DNA from: Janthinobacterium sp. LM6
GTDB taxonomy: Bacteria; Pseudomonadota; Gammaproteobacteria; Burkholderiales; Burkholderiaceae_D
Direction: 5' to 3'
NCBI RefSeq assembly: GCF_002002885.1
Contig: NZ_CP019510.1
Location: forward strand, 2,232,001 to 2,296,000
DNA: 64,000 nucleotides
Each line of letters starts with the position of its first letter. The first letter of the stretch is position 1. Under the pieces are notes generated by a model. That model was not told the origin of the DNA, did no database searches, and saw nothing but the letters and a program-made list of their open reading frames with translations. Position numbers and translations under genes: made by a program. This document shows, one piece after another, positions 25,205 through 33,824 of this stretch.

Positions 25205-27022
25205 ATGAATGACATGACCGAGCAAAAAGCCGCCGCCGCAGCGGCCATCCCCACCGGCCCGCAAAAGATGACGCCTTCCGAAGCGTTCGTGGAAACCCTG
25301 GCCGCCAACGGCGTGACCGACATGTTCGGCATCATGGGCTCGGCCTTCATGGACCCGATGGATATCTTCGCCCCCGCCGGCATCCGTTTGATTCCCGTCG
25401 TGCACGAGCAGGGCGCCGGCCACATGGCCGACGGCTATGCCCGCGTCTCGGGCCGCCATGGCGTGGTCATCGGCCAGAACGGCCCCGGCATCAGCAATTG
25501 CGTCACGGCCATTGCCGCCGCCTACTGGGCGCATACCCCGGTCGTCATCATCACGCCGGAAACGGGCACGATGAGCATGGGCCTGGGCGGCTTCCAGGAA
25601 GCGAACCAGTTGCCGATGTTCGAGGAATTTACGAAATATCAAGGCCATGTGACGAATCCGGCCCGCATGGCGGAATTCACGGGCCGTTGTTTTGACCGCG
25701 CCATGTCGGAAATGGGGCCGACGCAATTGAACATCCCGCGCGACTATTTCTATGGCGAAATCAAGGCGGAAATCCCGAAACCGAACCGCCTGGACCGTGG
25801 CGCGGGCGGCGAACAAAGCCTCAACGATGCGGCCGAATTGCTGGCCAAGGCCAAGTTCCCCGTGATTATCTCGGGAGGCGGCGTCGTCATGGGCGAAGCG
25901 ATTGACGAGTGCAAGGCCCTGGCCGAGCGCCTGGGCGCGCCGGTGGTGAACAGCTACCTGCATAACGACTCGTTCCCTGCCAGCCACCCGCTGTGGTGCG
26001 GCCCGCTCGGCTATCAAGGCTCGAAAGCGGCGATGAAACTGATCGCCCAGGCCGACGTCGTCGTGGCCCTCGGCTCGCGCCTGGGCCCGTTCGGCACCCT
26101 GCCGCAGCACGGCATGGATTACTGGCCGAAGAACGCGAAGATCATCCAGATCGACGCGGACAACAAGATGCTGGGGCTGGTGAAAAAGATTTCAGTCGGC
26201 ATCTGCGGCGACGCCAAGGCGGCCGCCAAAGCCATCCTGTCCCGCCTGGACGGCAAGAAGCTCGATTGCGACGCCACGCGCGACGCACGCTATGCCACCG
26301 TGCAGGCCGAGAAGGCCGCGTGGGAAGAGGAGTTGACGAACTGGACCCATGAAAAAGATGCGTACAGCCTGGACATGATCGAAGAGCAAAAGAAAGAGCC
26401 GGGCAACTACCTGCACCCGCGCCAGGTGCTGCGCGAGCTGGAAAAAGCCATGCCGGAAGACGTGATGGTGTCGACCGACATCGGCAACATCAACTCGGTG
26501 GCGAACAGTTATTTGCGCTTCGAGAAGCCGCGCAGCTTCTTTGCGGCAATGAGCTTTGGCAACTGCGGCTACGCGTTTCCGACGATTATCGGCGCGAAAG
26601 TTGCCGCGCCGCACCGTCCGGCCGTGTCGTACGCGGGCGACGGCGCCTGGGGCATGAGCCTGATGGAAACGATGACTTGCGTGCGCCATAACATTCCCGT
26701 GACGGCCGTGGTGTTCCACAACCGCCAGTGGGGCGCGGAAAAGAAAAACCAGGTGGATTTCTACAACCGCCGCTTCGTCGCCGGCGAGCTCGACAACCAG
26801 AGCTTTGCCGAGATTGCGCGGGCCATGGGCGCCGAAGGCATCACGGTCGACAAGCTGGAAGACGTGGGTCCGGCCTTGAAAAAGGCGATCGACATGCAAA
26901 TGAATGAAGGCAAGACGACCATCATCGAGATCATGTGCACGCGCGAGCTGGGCGACCCGTTCCGCCGCGATGCGCTGAGCAAACCGATCCGTCATCTGGA
27001 TAAGTATAAAGACTACGTCTGA
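25205..27022 (+). CDS. xsc: Sulfoacetaldehyde acetyltransferase, copy 2
   Basis: A 605-residue ThDP enzyme with the same motifs and function as copy 1, releasing sulfite and acetyl phosphate from sulfoacetaldehyde. Compared with copy 1, the first 18 residues vary, and I noticed only Glu/Asp and Thr/Lys exchanges further on (AIDECKA and DGKKLDCD here). Silent codon differences are gathered in some blocks and absent in others, which suggests gene conversion. The identity continues past the stop into the palindromic element. It is divergent from iclR and lies upstream of tauXY, so this copy is the one placed with the taurine oxidation and transport genes. Confidence 0.96.
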   Translation: MNDMTEQKAAAAAAIPTGPQKMTPSEAFVETLAANGVTDMFGIMGSAFMDPMDIFAPAGIRLIPVVHEQGAGHMADGYARVSGRHGVVIGQNGPGISNCVTAIAAAYWAHTPVVIITPETGTMSMGLGGFQEANQLPMFEEFTKYQGHVTNPARMAEFTGRCFDRAMSEMGPTQLNIPRDYFYGEIKAEIPKPNRLDRGAGGEQSLNDAAELLAKAKFPVIISGGGVVMGEAIDECKALAERLGAPVVNSYLHNDSFPASHPLWCGPLGYQGSKAAMKLIAQADVVVALGSRLGPFGTLPQHGMDYWPKNAKIIQIDADNKMLGLVKKISVGICGDAKAAAKAILSRLDGKKLDCDATRDARYATVQAEKAAWEEELTNWTHEKDAYSLDMIEEQKKEPGNYLHPRQVLRELEKAMPEDVMVSTDIGNINSVANSYLRFEKPRSFFAAMSFGNCGYAFPTIIGAKVAAPHRPAVSYAGDGAWGMSLMETMTCVRHNIPVTAVVFHNRQWGAEKKNQVDFYNRRFVAGELDNQSFAEIARAMGAEGITVDKLEDVGPALKKAIDMQMNEGKTTIIEIMCTRELGDPFRRDALSKPIRHLDKYKDYV

Positions 27023-27046
27023 TTGCTGAGCCAGCGGCAAAAAGCT

Positions 27047-27112
27047 GGGGTCAGACCCGCCGGGGGCATATGCCTCAGTGGGGCATATGCCGATCCCGAA
27101 GGGACTGACCCC
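27047..27112. repeat. Dispersed palindromic element, copy C
   Basis: Outer arms GGGGTCAG (27047-27054) and CTGACCCC (27105-27112) surround an inner GGCATATGCC...GGCATATGCC arrangement. It lies 24 bases after the xsc2 stop, the same distance as copy B after xsc1. Confidence 0.8.
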
Positions 27113-27196
27113 GGAATTTGCGACTTTGGTGTTGTGACCAAATTCTCACAGATTGTCACGGAAACATCATAATTTCATTAAAGAATACAAGGCGTC

Positions 27197-27266
27197 CCGT
27201 TTTTTGGATTATTTGATTTGACAAGGCCATGCTTAAGGCTTAAATTCAATAAAAGACAAAAAACGG
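27197..27266 (+). promoter_or_regulatory. tauX promoter bracketed by inverted repeat
   Basis: The core is TTGACA (27218-27223), a 17-base spacer and TAAATT (27241-27246), as at both xsc genes. A perfect 10-bp inverted repeat, CCGTTTTTTG (27197-27206) and CAAAAAACGG (27257-27266), encloses it. The CCG is 21 bases before the -35 and CGGAAC 18 bases after the -10, matching the xsc promoters. Confidence 0.72.
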
Positions 27267-27302
27267 AACGTAGCGTATCAAAAACGATTTACGGAGACCA
27301 CC

Positions 27303-27710
27303 ATGAACCACCCTGTACCGCACACCGACGCCGTCACCATCGACTTCCTGCAAGCGTTCGGCGATGCCTGGAACCGCCACGATATCGAGGCCCTGATGGC
27401 CGCCATGGCCGACGACTGCGAATTCCACGCCGTCGCCGGCCCTGACTTGCTGGGCAAGAGTTTTGTCGGCCGCGACGCCGTGCGCGCCGGTTTCGAGCTG
27501 GCCTGGCAAACCTTTCCCGATGCCGCCTGGCTCAACCCGGAACATTTCGTCAGCGGCCAGCGCGGCGTGACGGAGTCGACCTTTGCCGGCACCAAGGCGG
27601 ACGGCACGCGCATCGAAGCGCGCATGGTCGATATCTTCACCTTCCGCGACGGCAAGATTGCCGTGAAGAACGCCTTCCGTAAGGATCGCCCACCCGTCGT
27701 CAAAGCTTGA
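27303..27710 (+). CDS. tauX: Taurine dehydrogenase small subunit, NTF2/SnoaL-like
   Basis: A 135-residue protein of the NTF2/SnoaL-like fold (FLQAFGDAWNRHDIEALMAAM start, then FVGRDAVRAGFELAWQTFPDA and a C-terminal VDIFTFRDGKIAVKNAFRK). TauX of this type accompanies TauY in cytochrome c-linked taurine dehydrogenase, which oxidises taurine to sulfoacetaldehyde and ammonia. The assignment rests on the fold, the adjacent TauY-like flavoprotein 25 bases downstream, the tauABC genes beyond, and the shared xsc-type promoter. How the small subunit contributes is not well understood. Confidence 0.75.
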   Translation: MNHPVPHTDAVTIDFLQAFGDAWNRHDIEALMAAMADDCEFHAVAGPDLLGKSFVGRDAVRAGFELAWQTFPDAAWLNPEHFVSGQRGVTESTFAGTKADGTRIEARMVDIFTFRDGKIAVKNAFRKDRPPVVKA

Positions 27711-27735
27711 GCCAGTACGTTCACCGGGAATGATC

Positions 27736-29175
27736 ATGAACAAACCTGTCGACACCCCATCTGACGTACTGGGCAACAGCACCGCCGCCCGCACGCCCTA
27801 CGATCCCGCCTTCGATCCGCTGGTGGCCCAGCGCCCCGGCCACGGCAATGCCTACGCGCCCACCTACTGGATCGGCACGGCCGGCGAACCGCCCGCCGAC
27901 GACGGCCCCATCACGCATGACATCGACGTCGACGTGGCCATCATCGGCTCGGGTTTTACCGGTCTCTCCTGCGCCATCTTTCTTGCCCAGGAACACGGCA
28001 TCAAGGCCACCGTGCTGGAAGCGAACCGGGTCAGCTGGGGCTGCAGCACGCGCAACGGCGGCCAGGCGCAATGCACGACGGGCCGCCTGAAGCGCTCGCA
28101 GTGGATCGCCCGTTACGGCATGGACACGGCCCTGAAACTGCACGCGGAAGTGTGCGACGCGATGGAAACGTTCAAGAAGATTACGGCCGACATCGATTGC
28201 GACCCGCAGCCGGGCGGCCACCTGTATATCGCCCACAAGGCGAAAGCCATGCCCGCGCTGGAAAAAGAAGCCAAGGTCATGCGCGAGATCTTCAAGTACG
28301 ACGCGCGCATCCTCGACGCCGACACCGTCAAGCGCGAATTCGTCGACGACAAGGAAGCGGCGGGCGCCCTGCACGAGCCGGAAGGCATCGGCATTCACGC
28401 GGGCAAGCTGGCCTTCGGCTACCTGCGCAAGGCGCGCGCGCTGGGCGCCAGGGTGCATCCGTCCAGCCCCGTGATGGGCTGGGAAACGCGCAATGGCGTG
28501 CATTATCTGCAAACGCCGGGCGGCGTGGTGCGTGCCCGTTCCGTGGCCGTGGCCACGGGCGGCTACACCTCGCCGCACCTGCATCCGCAAGTGAAGAACC
28601 GCTTGCTGCCGATTCTGTCGAACTCGCTCGTCACGCGCCCGTTGACCCCGGCGGAAATCGCGGCGTGCAACTTCCGCACCCACCAGGTGATCACGGATAC
28701 GCGCATCCTGCGCCATTATTACCGTTTGATGCCGGACAACCGCGTGCAGATCGGCAGCCGCAGCGCCATCACGGGCGCCGACGCGCCGGACGACAAGTAC
28801 AAACAGTTTTTGATCAATGACCTGCACCGCAAGTTCCCCGCGCTGACCGGTATTCCCATCGATTACTCGTGGTGGGGCTGGGTCGACGTCAGCCACGACA
28901 TGATGCCGCGCATCGTGCAACCGGACCCCAAGCAATCGATTTTCTATTCGCTCGGTTACGGCGGCAACGGCGTCATGTATTCGGCGCAGGCGGGCCGGCG
29001 CATGGCCGAACGCATCGCCGGCAAGGCCAGCGACACGGGCTTGCCGATCTTCAATTCGAAATTGCCGTATCCCAACATGATGGAACTGGTCGAATCGCAA
29101 GCGTTTGCCCCATTCCGCCGCCTGGGCCAGCGCTTCCTGTACCGCTGGTATCACTTGAAGGATGAAGTTTTTTAA
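27736..29175 (+). CDS. tauY: Taurine dehydrogenase large subunit, FAD-dependent
   Basis: A 479-residue flavoprotein of the DAO fold. The dinucleotide motif VAIIGSGFTGLSCAIFLAQ (about residues 61-79), the substrate-side STRNGGQAQC segment and the C-terminal YSLGYGGNGVMYSAQAGR FAD contact are visible. With TauX it oxidises taurine to sulfoacetaldehyde, passing electrons to the respiratory chain. The alternative of a gamma-glutamylputrescine oxidase-like enzyme is disfavoured by its place between xsc/tauX and tauABC. ATG 27736 was chosen over 27730 because GGGA lies 6 bases before it. No signal peptide is present. Confidence 0.8.
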   Translation: MNKPVDTPSDVLGNSTAARTPYDPAFDPLVAQRPGHGNAYAPTYWIGTAGEPPADDGPITHDIDVDVAIIGSGFTGLSCAIFLAQEHGIKATVLEANRVSWGCSTRNGGQAQCTTGRLKRSQWIARYGMDTALKLHAEVCDAMETFKKITADIDCDPQPGGHLYIAHKAKAMPALEKEAKVMREIFKYDARILDADTVKREFVDDKEAAGALHEPEGIGIHAGKLAFGYLRKARALGARVHPSSPVMGWETRNGVHYLQTPGGVVRARSVAVATGGYTSPHLHPQVKNRLLPILSNSLVTRPLTPAEIAACNFRTHQVITDTRILRHYYRLMPDNRVQIGSRSAITGADAPDDKYKQFLINDLHRKFPALTGIPIDYSWWGWVDVSHDMMPRIVQPDPKQSIFYSLGYGGNGVMYSAQAGRRMAERIAGKASDTGLPIFNSKLPYPNMMELVESQAFAPFRRLGQRFLYRWYHLKDEVF

Positions 29176-29296
29176 ATAGTAATCGCAGTAGCCGTACTAA
29201 GCCGCCGCATGAGTTGACATAGAGCAACCAGCGGCGCCTCCCGCAAGGGATGAGATTGCCCGCACGTTCACACATAACAATAACTTGGAGTGAGAC

Positions 29297-30349
29297 ATGA
29301 ACACATACACGAGCAAAAACACGGTATTTTCAACGATGCGCCGCGCCGTCCTCGGCACCCTGGTGCTGGGTGTCGTAGCCGCTTCCAGCGGCACGGCCTT
29401 CGCGCAAGGCAAGGAAGTGACGATTGCCTACCAGGAAATCAACGGTCCCTTCCTGGTGGCGATTGCCAGCGGCGAAGTGGAAAAGACCACCGGCTATAAA
29501 ATCAACTGGCGCAAATTCGATTCGGGCGCCAAGGTGGCTACCGGCATGGCGTCCGGCGACGTGCAGATCGGCGTCATCGGTTCGAGCCCCCTGACGGCGG
29601 CCGTCAGCCGCGGCGTCGACCTGCAGCTGTTCTGGATCATCGACGACATCAACGAAGCCGAAGCGATGGTGGCCCGCAATGGCGCCGGCATCACCAAGCC
29701 CACGGACTTGCGCGGCAAGAAGATTGCCGTGCCATTCGTTTCCACCACGCACTTCCACACCATGTTTGCGCTGGAAACGTGGGGCATCAAGCCCACGGAA
29801 GTGAAATTGCTGAACATGCAGCCGAACCAGATCGCCGCCGCCTGGGAGCGGGGCGACATCGACGCGGCCTTCGTGTGGGACCCGGCCTTGAGCAAACTCA
29901 AGCAAAACGGCAAGGTGCTCGTCACTTCCGGAGAACTGAGCAAGAAGGGCAAGGCCACGTTTGACGGCATGGCCGTCGAACGCGCCTGGGGCGAGGCGAA
30001 TGCGGACTTCATGGCCAAGTTCGTCAAGGTGATGGCCGCTGCCGACGCCGACTACCGCGCCAATCCGAAGGCGTGGACCATTGATTCGCCGCAAGTGAAA
30101 GCCAACGTCAAGCATTCGGGCGCGGCTGCCAAGGACGTGGCCGCTTCCGTGGCCCTGTACGCCTATCCATCCTTGCAGGAACAGGCGTCGCCGGCCTGGC
30201 TCGGTGGCGGCGCGAAGGGTGGCGTGGCGCAAGCCTTGCTGGCTACGGCGCAATTTTTGAAGGGCGAAGGCAAGATCGACACCCTGGCAAGCGACTACGC
30301 CAAATATGTGACACCCAGGTATGCACAGGCCGCCGGCCTGCTGAAGTAA
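29297..30349 (+). CDS. tauA: Taurine ABC transporter substrate-binding protein
   Basis: A 350-residue periplasmic binding protein. Residues 1-36 form a signal peptide ending at AFA. The mature part starts KEVTIAYQEINGPF, and GVIGSSPLTAAVSRGV, VPFVSTTHFHTM and IDAAFVWDPALS are typical of TauA, which binds taurine for import. It begins the tauABC set, 121 bases after tauY, without an obvious copy of the taurine box, so it is probably transcribed from the tauX promoter. The gap holds a TTGACA at 29214 with no clear -10. Confidence 0.9.
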   Translation: MNTYTSKNTVFSTMRRAVLGTLVLGVVAASSGTAFAQGKEVTIAYQEINGPFLVAIASGEVEKTTGYKINWRKFDSGAKVATGMASGDVQIGVIGSSPLTAAVSRGVDLQLFWIIDDINEAEAMVARNGAGITKPTDLRGKKIAVPFVSTTHFHTMFALETWGIKPTEVKLLNMQPNQIAAAWERGDIDAAFVWDPALSKLKQNGKVLVTSGELSKKGKATFDGMAVERAWGEANADFMAKFVKVMAAADADYRANPKAWTIDSPQVKANVKHSGAAAKDVAASVALYAYPSLQEQASPAWLGGGAKGGVAQALLATAQFLKGEGKIDTLASDYAKYVTPRYAQAAGLLK

Positions 30350-30420
30350 ACGTTGTGCGATGGCGCGCCTGTGGGCGCGTCGACTGAACAGAATGCGTTG
30401 AACAGAACTGTGGGGACACG

Positions 30421-31236
30421 ATGGAAAATCTGTACGTCAAGGATGTCAGCGTGATTTATCCGGGCAAGACGGCCGGTGAACGCGTACATGCCTTAAATAA
30501 TATCAATCTCACCATCAATAGCGGCGACTTTGTCGTCGCGCTGGGCGCCTCGGGCTGCGGCAAGACTACCTTGCTGAGCCTGATGGCAGGCTTTATCGCC
30601 CCGTCCAAGGGTGAAATCATGCTCGGGGACAATAAAGTGGAAGGGCCGGGTGCCGACCGTGGCGTCGTGTTCCAGAAACATGCCTTGCTGCCATGGCTGA
30701 ACGTGATGGAAAACGTGGAATTCGGCCTCAAGCTGCAAGGCGTGCCGAAAGCCGTGCGGCGCGAACAGGCGGCGAAAAACCTGGCGCTCGTCGGCTTGAA
30801 GGACTTTCACGACAATATGATCTACCAGTTGTCGGGCGGCATGCAGCAAAGGGTGGGCATCGCCCGCGCCCTGACCAGCAATCCCGCCATGCTGCTGATG
30901 GATGAACCGATGGCGGCGCTCGACGCGCTGACGCGCGAAACCATCCAGGAATTGCTGCTCGATATCTGGGCCAAGTCCAGCACCATGTTCTTCTTCATTA
31001 CCCACAGCGTCGACGAGGCGCTGTTCCTGGCGAACCGGCTGATCGTCATGTCGCCCCGTCCGGGCCGCATCACGCACACGTATGAACTCGATTTCAACAA
31101 GCGCTTCCTAGAATGCCGCGATGCGCGCGCCGTGAAATCGAGCCCGGACTTCATCAAGATGCGCGAAACAGTGCTTAACATCATTTATGGCGACGAGCGC
31201 GCAGTCAACAAAGAGCTGGAGGTGTCCCATGCATAG
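30421..31236 (+). CDS. tauB: Taurine ABC transporter ATP-binding protein
   Basis: A 271-residue ABC ATPase powering taurine import at the inner membrane. Walker A is GASGCGKTTLL near residue 43, the Q-loop is GVVFQKHALLPW, the signature LSGGMQQRVGIARAL near residue 137, Walker B LLMDEPMAALDA, and the switch histidine ITHSVDEAL. The long variant fits the TauB/SsuB group. Its stop overlaps the tauC start by 8 bases. Confidence 0.92.
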   Translation: MENLYVKDVSVIYPGKTAGERVHALNNINLTINSGDFVVALGASGCGKTTLLSLMAGFIAPSKGEIMLGDNKVEGPGADRGVVFQKHALLPWLNVMENVEFGLKLQGVPKAVRREQAAKNLALVGLKDFHDNMIYQLSGGMQQRVGIARALTSNPAMLLMDEPMAALDALTRETIQELLLDIWAKSSTMFFFITHSVDEALFLANRLIVMSPRPGRITHTYELDFNKRFLECRDARAVKSSPDFIKMRETVLNIIYGDERAVNKELEVSHA

Positions 31237-32110
31237 CCCATCCGCCGTGGGATTTCCTCCCACCAACGCCAAGCGCGCCGGCTTCTTTGGCCGCCTGTTC
31301 GCTCCCCGTTGCGCCATGCCCGGCGAAGCGTTCGGCGCGCCGGGGCAGGGCAATTCCAGCCGCATCGCCACCGTCACCGTCATCGCCGTGCTCTTGCTGT
31401 GGTTTGGCGTGACGGCCAGCGGCATGGTAAAACCCTTGTTTTTACCTTCGCCGCAAGCCGTGTATGAAAAATTCATCATGGCGGCCACGACCGGCTTCGG
31501 CGGCGCCACCCTGTGGGAACACACGGTCGCCAGCCTGGTGCGCGTGTTCGGCGCCTTCGGCCTGGCTTGCCTGTTTGCCATTCCCGTCGGCGTGATGATG
31601 GGCGTCAACCGCGTGGCACGGGGCATCTTCGACCCCTTGATCGAGTTCTACCGTCCGCTGCCGCCCCTCGCGTACTTGCCACTGGTCATCATCTGGTTCG
31701 GCATCGGCGAATTCTCGAAGGTCTACCTGATCTTCCTGGCCATCTTCGCGCCGATGGCCATCGCGGCCCGCGCCGGCGTCAGCTCTGTTTCATTGGAGCA
31801 AATCCACGCGGCCTACTCGATGGGCGCTACCCGTTTCCAGGTCATCGTGCACGTGATTTTGCGCGCAGCGATTCCGGAAATCCTCACCGGCATGCGCATC
31901 GGCATCGGCGTGGGCTGGACCACCCTGGTGGCGGGCGAGATGGTGGCGGCCACGCGCGGCCTCGGCTACATGGTGCTCAGCGCTTCCGAGTTCCTGGCCA
32001 GCGACGTGGTGATCATGGGCATTATCGTGATCGGCTTCTTCGCTTTCCTGTTTGATTTGATGATGCGCTACCTCGAACGTACCCTCGTGCCATGGAAGGG
32101 CAAGGTGTAA
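31229..32110 (+). CDS. tauC: Taurine ABC transporter permease
   Basis: A 293-residue integral membrane permease with about six hydrophobic segments after a 40-residue cytoplasmic N-terminus. The EAA loop that contacts TauB is seen as the segment after HAAYSMGATRFQVIVHVILR, and GIGVGWTTLVAGEMVAATRGLGY is typical of TauC/SsuC. The ATG at 31229 overlaps tauB; an earlier in-frame ATG at 31187 lies deep inside tauB and is unlikely. A terminator follows. Confidence 0.92.
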   Translation: MHSPSAVGFPPTNAKRAGFFGRLFAPRCAMPGEAFGAPGQGNSSRIATVTVIAVLLLWFGVTASGMVKPLFLPSPQAVYEKFIMAATTGFGGATLWEHTVASLVRVFGAFGLACLFAIPVGVMMGVNRVARGIFDPLIEFYRPLPPLAYLPLVIIWFGIGEFSKVYLIFLAIFAPMAIAARAGVSSVSLEQIHAAYSMGATRFQVIVHVILRAAIPEILTGMRIGIGVGWTTLVAGEMVAATRGLGYMVLSASEFLASDVVIMGIIVIGFFAFLFDLMMRYLERTLVPWKGKV

Positions 32111-32119
32111 GACGTTCCC

Positions 32120-32165
32120 GGGAGTGGCGCGCACGCCACAAGTGTTGCCGCCGCTCCCTTTTTTT
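32120..32165 (+). terminator. Terminator after tauC
   Basis: A stem of about 10 bp, GGGAGTGGCG pairing with CGCCGCTCCC (one wobble), is followed by seven T residues. Confidence 0.75.
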
Positions 32166-32390
32166 AATCCGCAATAAGCCGTACTTACCCTCCAGCGCGC
32201 TTGCCCCTTGGGCGCCGCGCCGGGCCGCTGCATTTCCAGATTGACTTATGGAATGCGGCCAACCAGACTGATTCACACGATGTATCGATGCTGCTTGACG
32301 GTGTTGCCTAAATAAAACAAAGCCGCGCGGCAAGAGCAAGCCGCAGCAGGCAGGGCGCACCGAGCTTCAGAGATTTTCAGGAGACAAAAC

Positions 32391-33824
32391 ATGATTAGCG
32401 AATCGCATAACAGTACCGGCTTGCAGCACTCGCTCAAGCAACGCCACATGAGCATGATCGCCATCGGCGGCGTGATCGGCGCCGGCCTCTTTGTCGGCAG
32501 CGGCGTCATCGCCAAGGCCGCCGGCCCGGCCGCCATCCTTTCCTTCCTGCTCACGGGCGGCCTCGTCGTCCTGATCATGCGCATGCTGGGCGAGCTGGCC
32601 TCATCCCTGCCCGTGGTCGGCTCCTTTTACGAATATGCGCGCCTGGCCTTCGACGACAAGCCGAAAGTGTCGAAATTCCTCGGCTTCATGAGCGGCTGGA
32701 TGTATTGGTATTTCTGGGTCGTCGTCGTGGCCCTGGAAGCCATCGCCGGTGCGAAATTGGTCAACTTCTGGCTGCCCGACGTGCCGTCGTGGTCGATCAG
32801 CCTGGTGCTGCTCGTGTCGATGACCATCCTGAACCTGTTCTCCGTGAAGGCGTTCGGCGAATTCGAGTTCTGGTTCGCTTCGATCAAGGTGGTCGCCATC
32901 ATCGTCTTCCTGTTCGTCGGCGCCTTGTTCCTCACGGGCAGCTTGCCTAACAGCATCCCAAGCCTGGGCTTTTTGACCAGCAACGGCGGCTTCATGCCGC
33001 ATGGCTGGGGCCCCGTACTGAGCGGCGCCGTCGCCGCCACGGCCTTTTATTCGGGCGCCGAAATCGTCACCATCGCCGCCGCCGAAACGTCGGATCCGGC
33101 CAAGGCCATCGCCCGCGCCACCAATTCCGTCATCACGCGCGTGCTGATGTTTTATGTGGGCTCCATGTTTGTCGTCGTCTGCATCGTGCCCTGGGATTCG
33201 CCGGCCATCGCCACGCCTTTCGTCAGCGCACTGACCGTCATGAACATCCCGTACGCGGCCCACATCATGAACGCCATCATTTTGACGGCCGTGCTGTCGG
33301 CCCTCAATTCCAGCCTGTACGCCTCGTCGCGCATGATCTTTGCGCTGACGCGCCGCGGCGATGCCCCCACGGGCCTGGTCAAGCTGAGCAAGAACGGCGT
33401 GCCGATCCGCGCCATTTTGTTCAGCACCTTGTTCGCCTACTTCGCCATTGCCGTCTCGTATGTGTCGGCCGACCTCGTGTTCCCCTTCATCGTCAACTCC
33501 TACGGCATTCTGATCCTGTTCGTGTACCTGCTCATTGCGATATCTCAATTGCGCCTGCGCCGCCGCCTGGAACGCGAATGCCCGGAACGCATCAAGGTGC
33601 GCATGTGGCTTTTCCCCTATCTTACGTATTTCACCATCATCGCCATGCTGGTGATCCTGGGGGCCATGAGCGTGTCGTCCGATACGGAGCAGCGCGTGTC
33701 GTTCTGGTTCGGCCTGTTGAGCGTGGTCATCCTGAGCGTCATGTACTACATCAAGAAGCTCGTCAACGACGACCGCAACGGCGGCGAAGCGGCCGACACC
33801 AAAGTGGAGCTCAAACATGTCTGA
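32391..33824 (+). CDS. APC family amino acid permease (GABA permease-like)
   Basis: A 477-residue secondary transporter with 12 predicted membrane helices. The N-terminal LKQRHMSMIAIGGVIGAGLFVGSGVI is the substrate-binding helix 1 of the amino acid transporter (GabP/AnsP) group, and FYSGAEIVTIAAAETSDPAKAI is the conserved helix 6 region. Its 3' end overlaps sorA by 8 bases, so it is translated with the sulfite dehydrogenase genes. This suggests a sulfonate-related substrate such as taurine or another omega-amino acid, serving as a second uptake route beside TauABC. The substrate itself cannot be read from the sequence. Confidence 0.88.
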   Translation: MISESHNSTGLQHSLKQRHMSMIAIGGVIGAGLFVGSGVIAKAAGPAAILSFLLTGGLVVLIMRMLGELASSLPVVGSFYEYARLAFDDKPKVSKFLGFMSGWMYWYFWVVVVALEAIAGAKLVNFWLPDVPSWSISLVLLVSMTILNLFSVKAFGEFEFWFASIKVVAIIVFLFVGALFLTGSLPNSIPSLGFLTSNGGFMPHGWGPVLSGAVAATAFYSGAEIVTIAAAETSDPAKAIARATNSVITRVLMFYVGSMFVVVCIVPWDSPAIATPFVSALTVMNIPYAAHIMNAIILTAVLSALNSSLYASSRMIFALTRRGDAPTGLVKLSKNGVPIRAILFSTLFAYFAIAVSYVSADLVFPFIVNSYGILILFVYLLIAISQLRLRRRLERECPERIKVRMWLFPYLTYFTIIAMLVILGAMSVSSDTEQRVSFWFGLLSVVILSVMYYIKKLVNDDRNGGEAADTKVELKHV

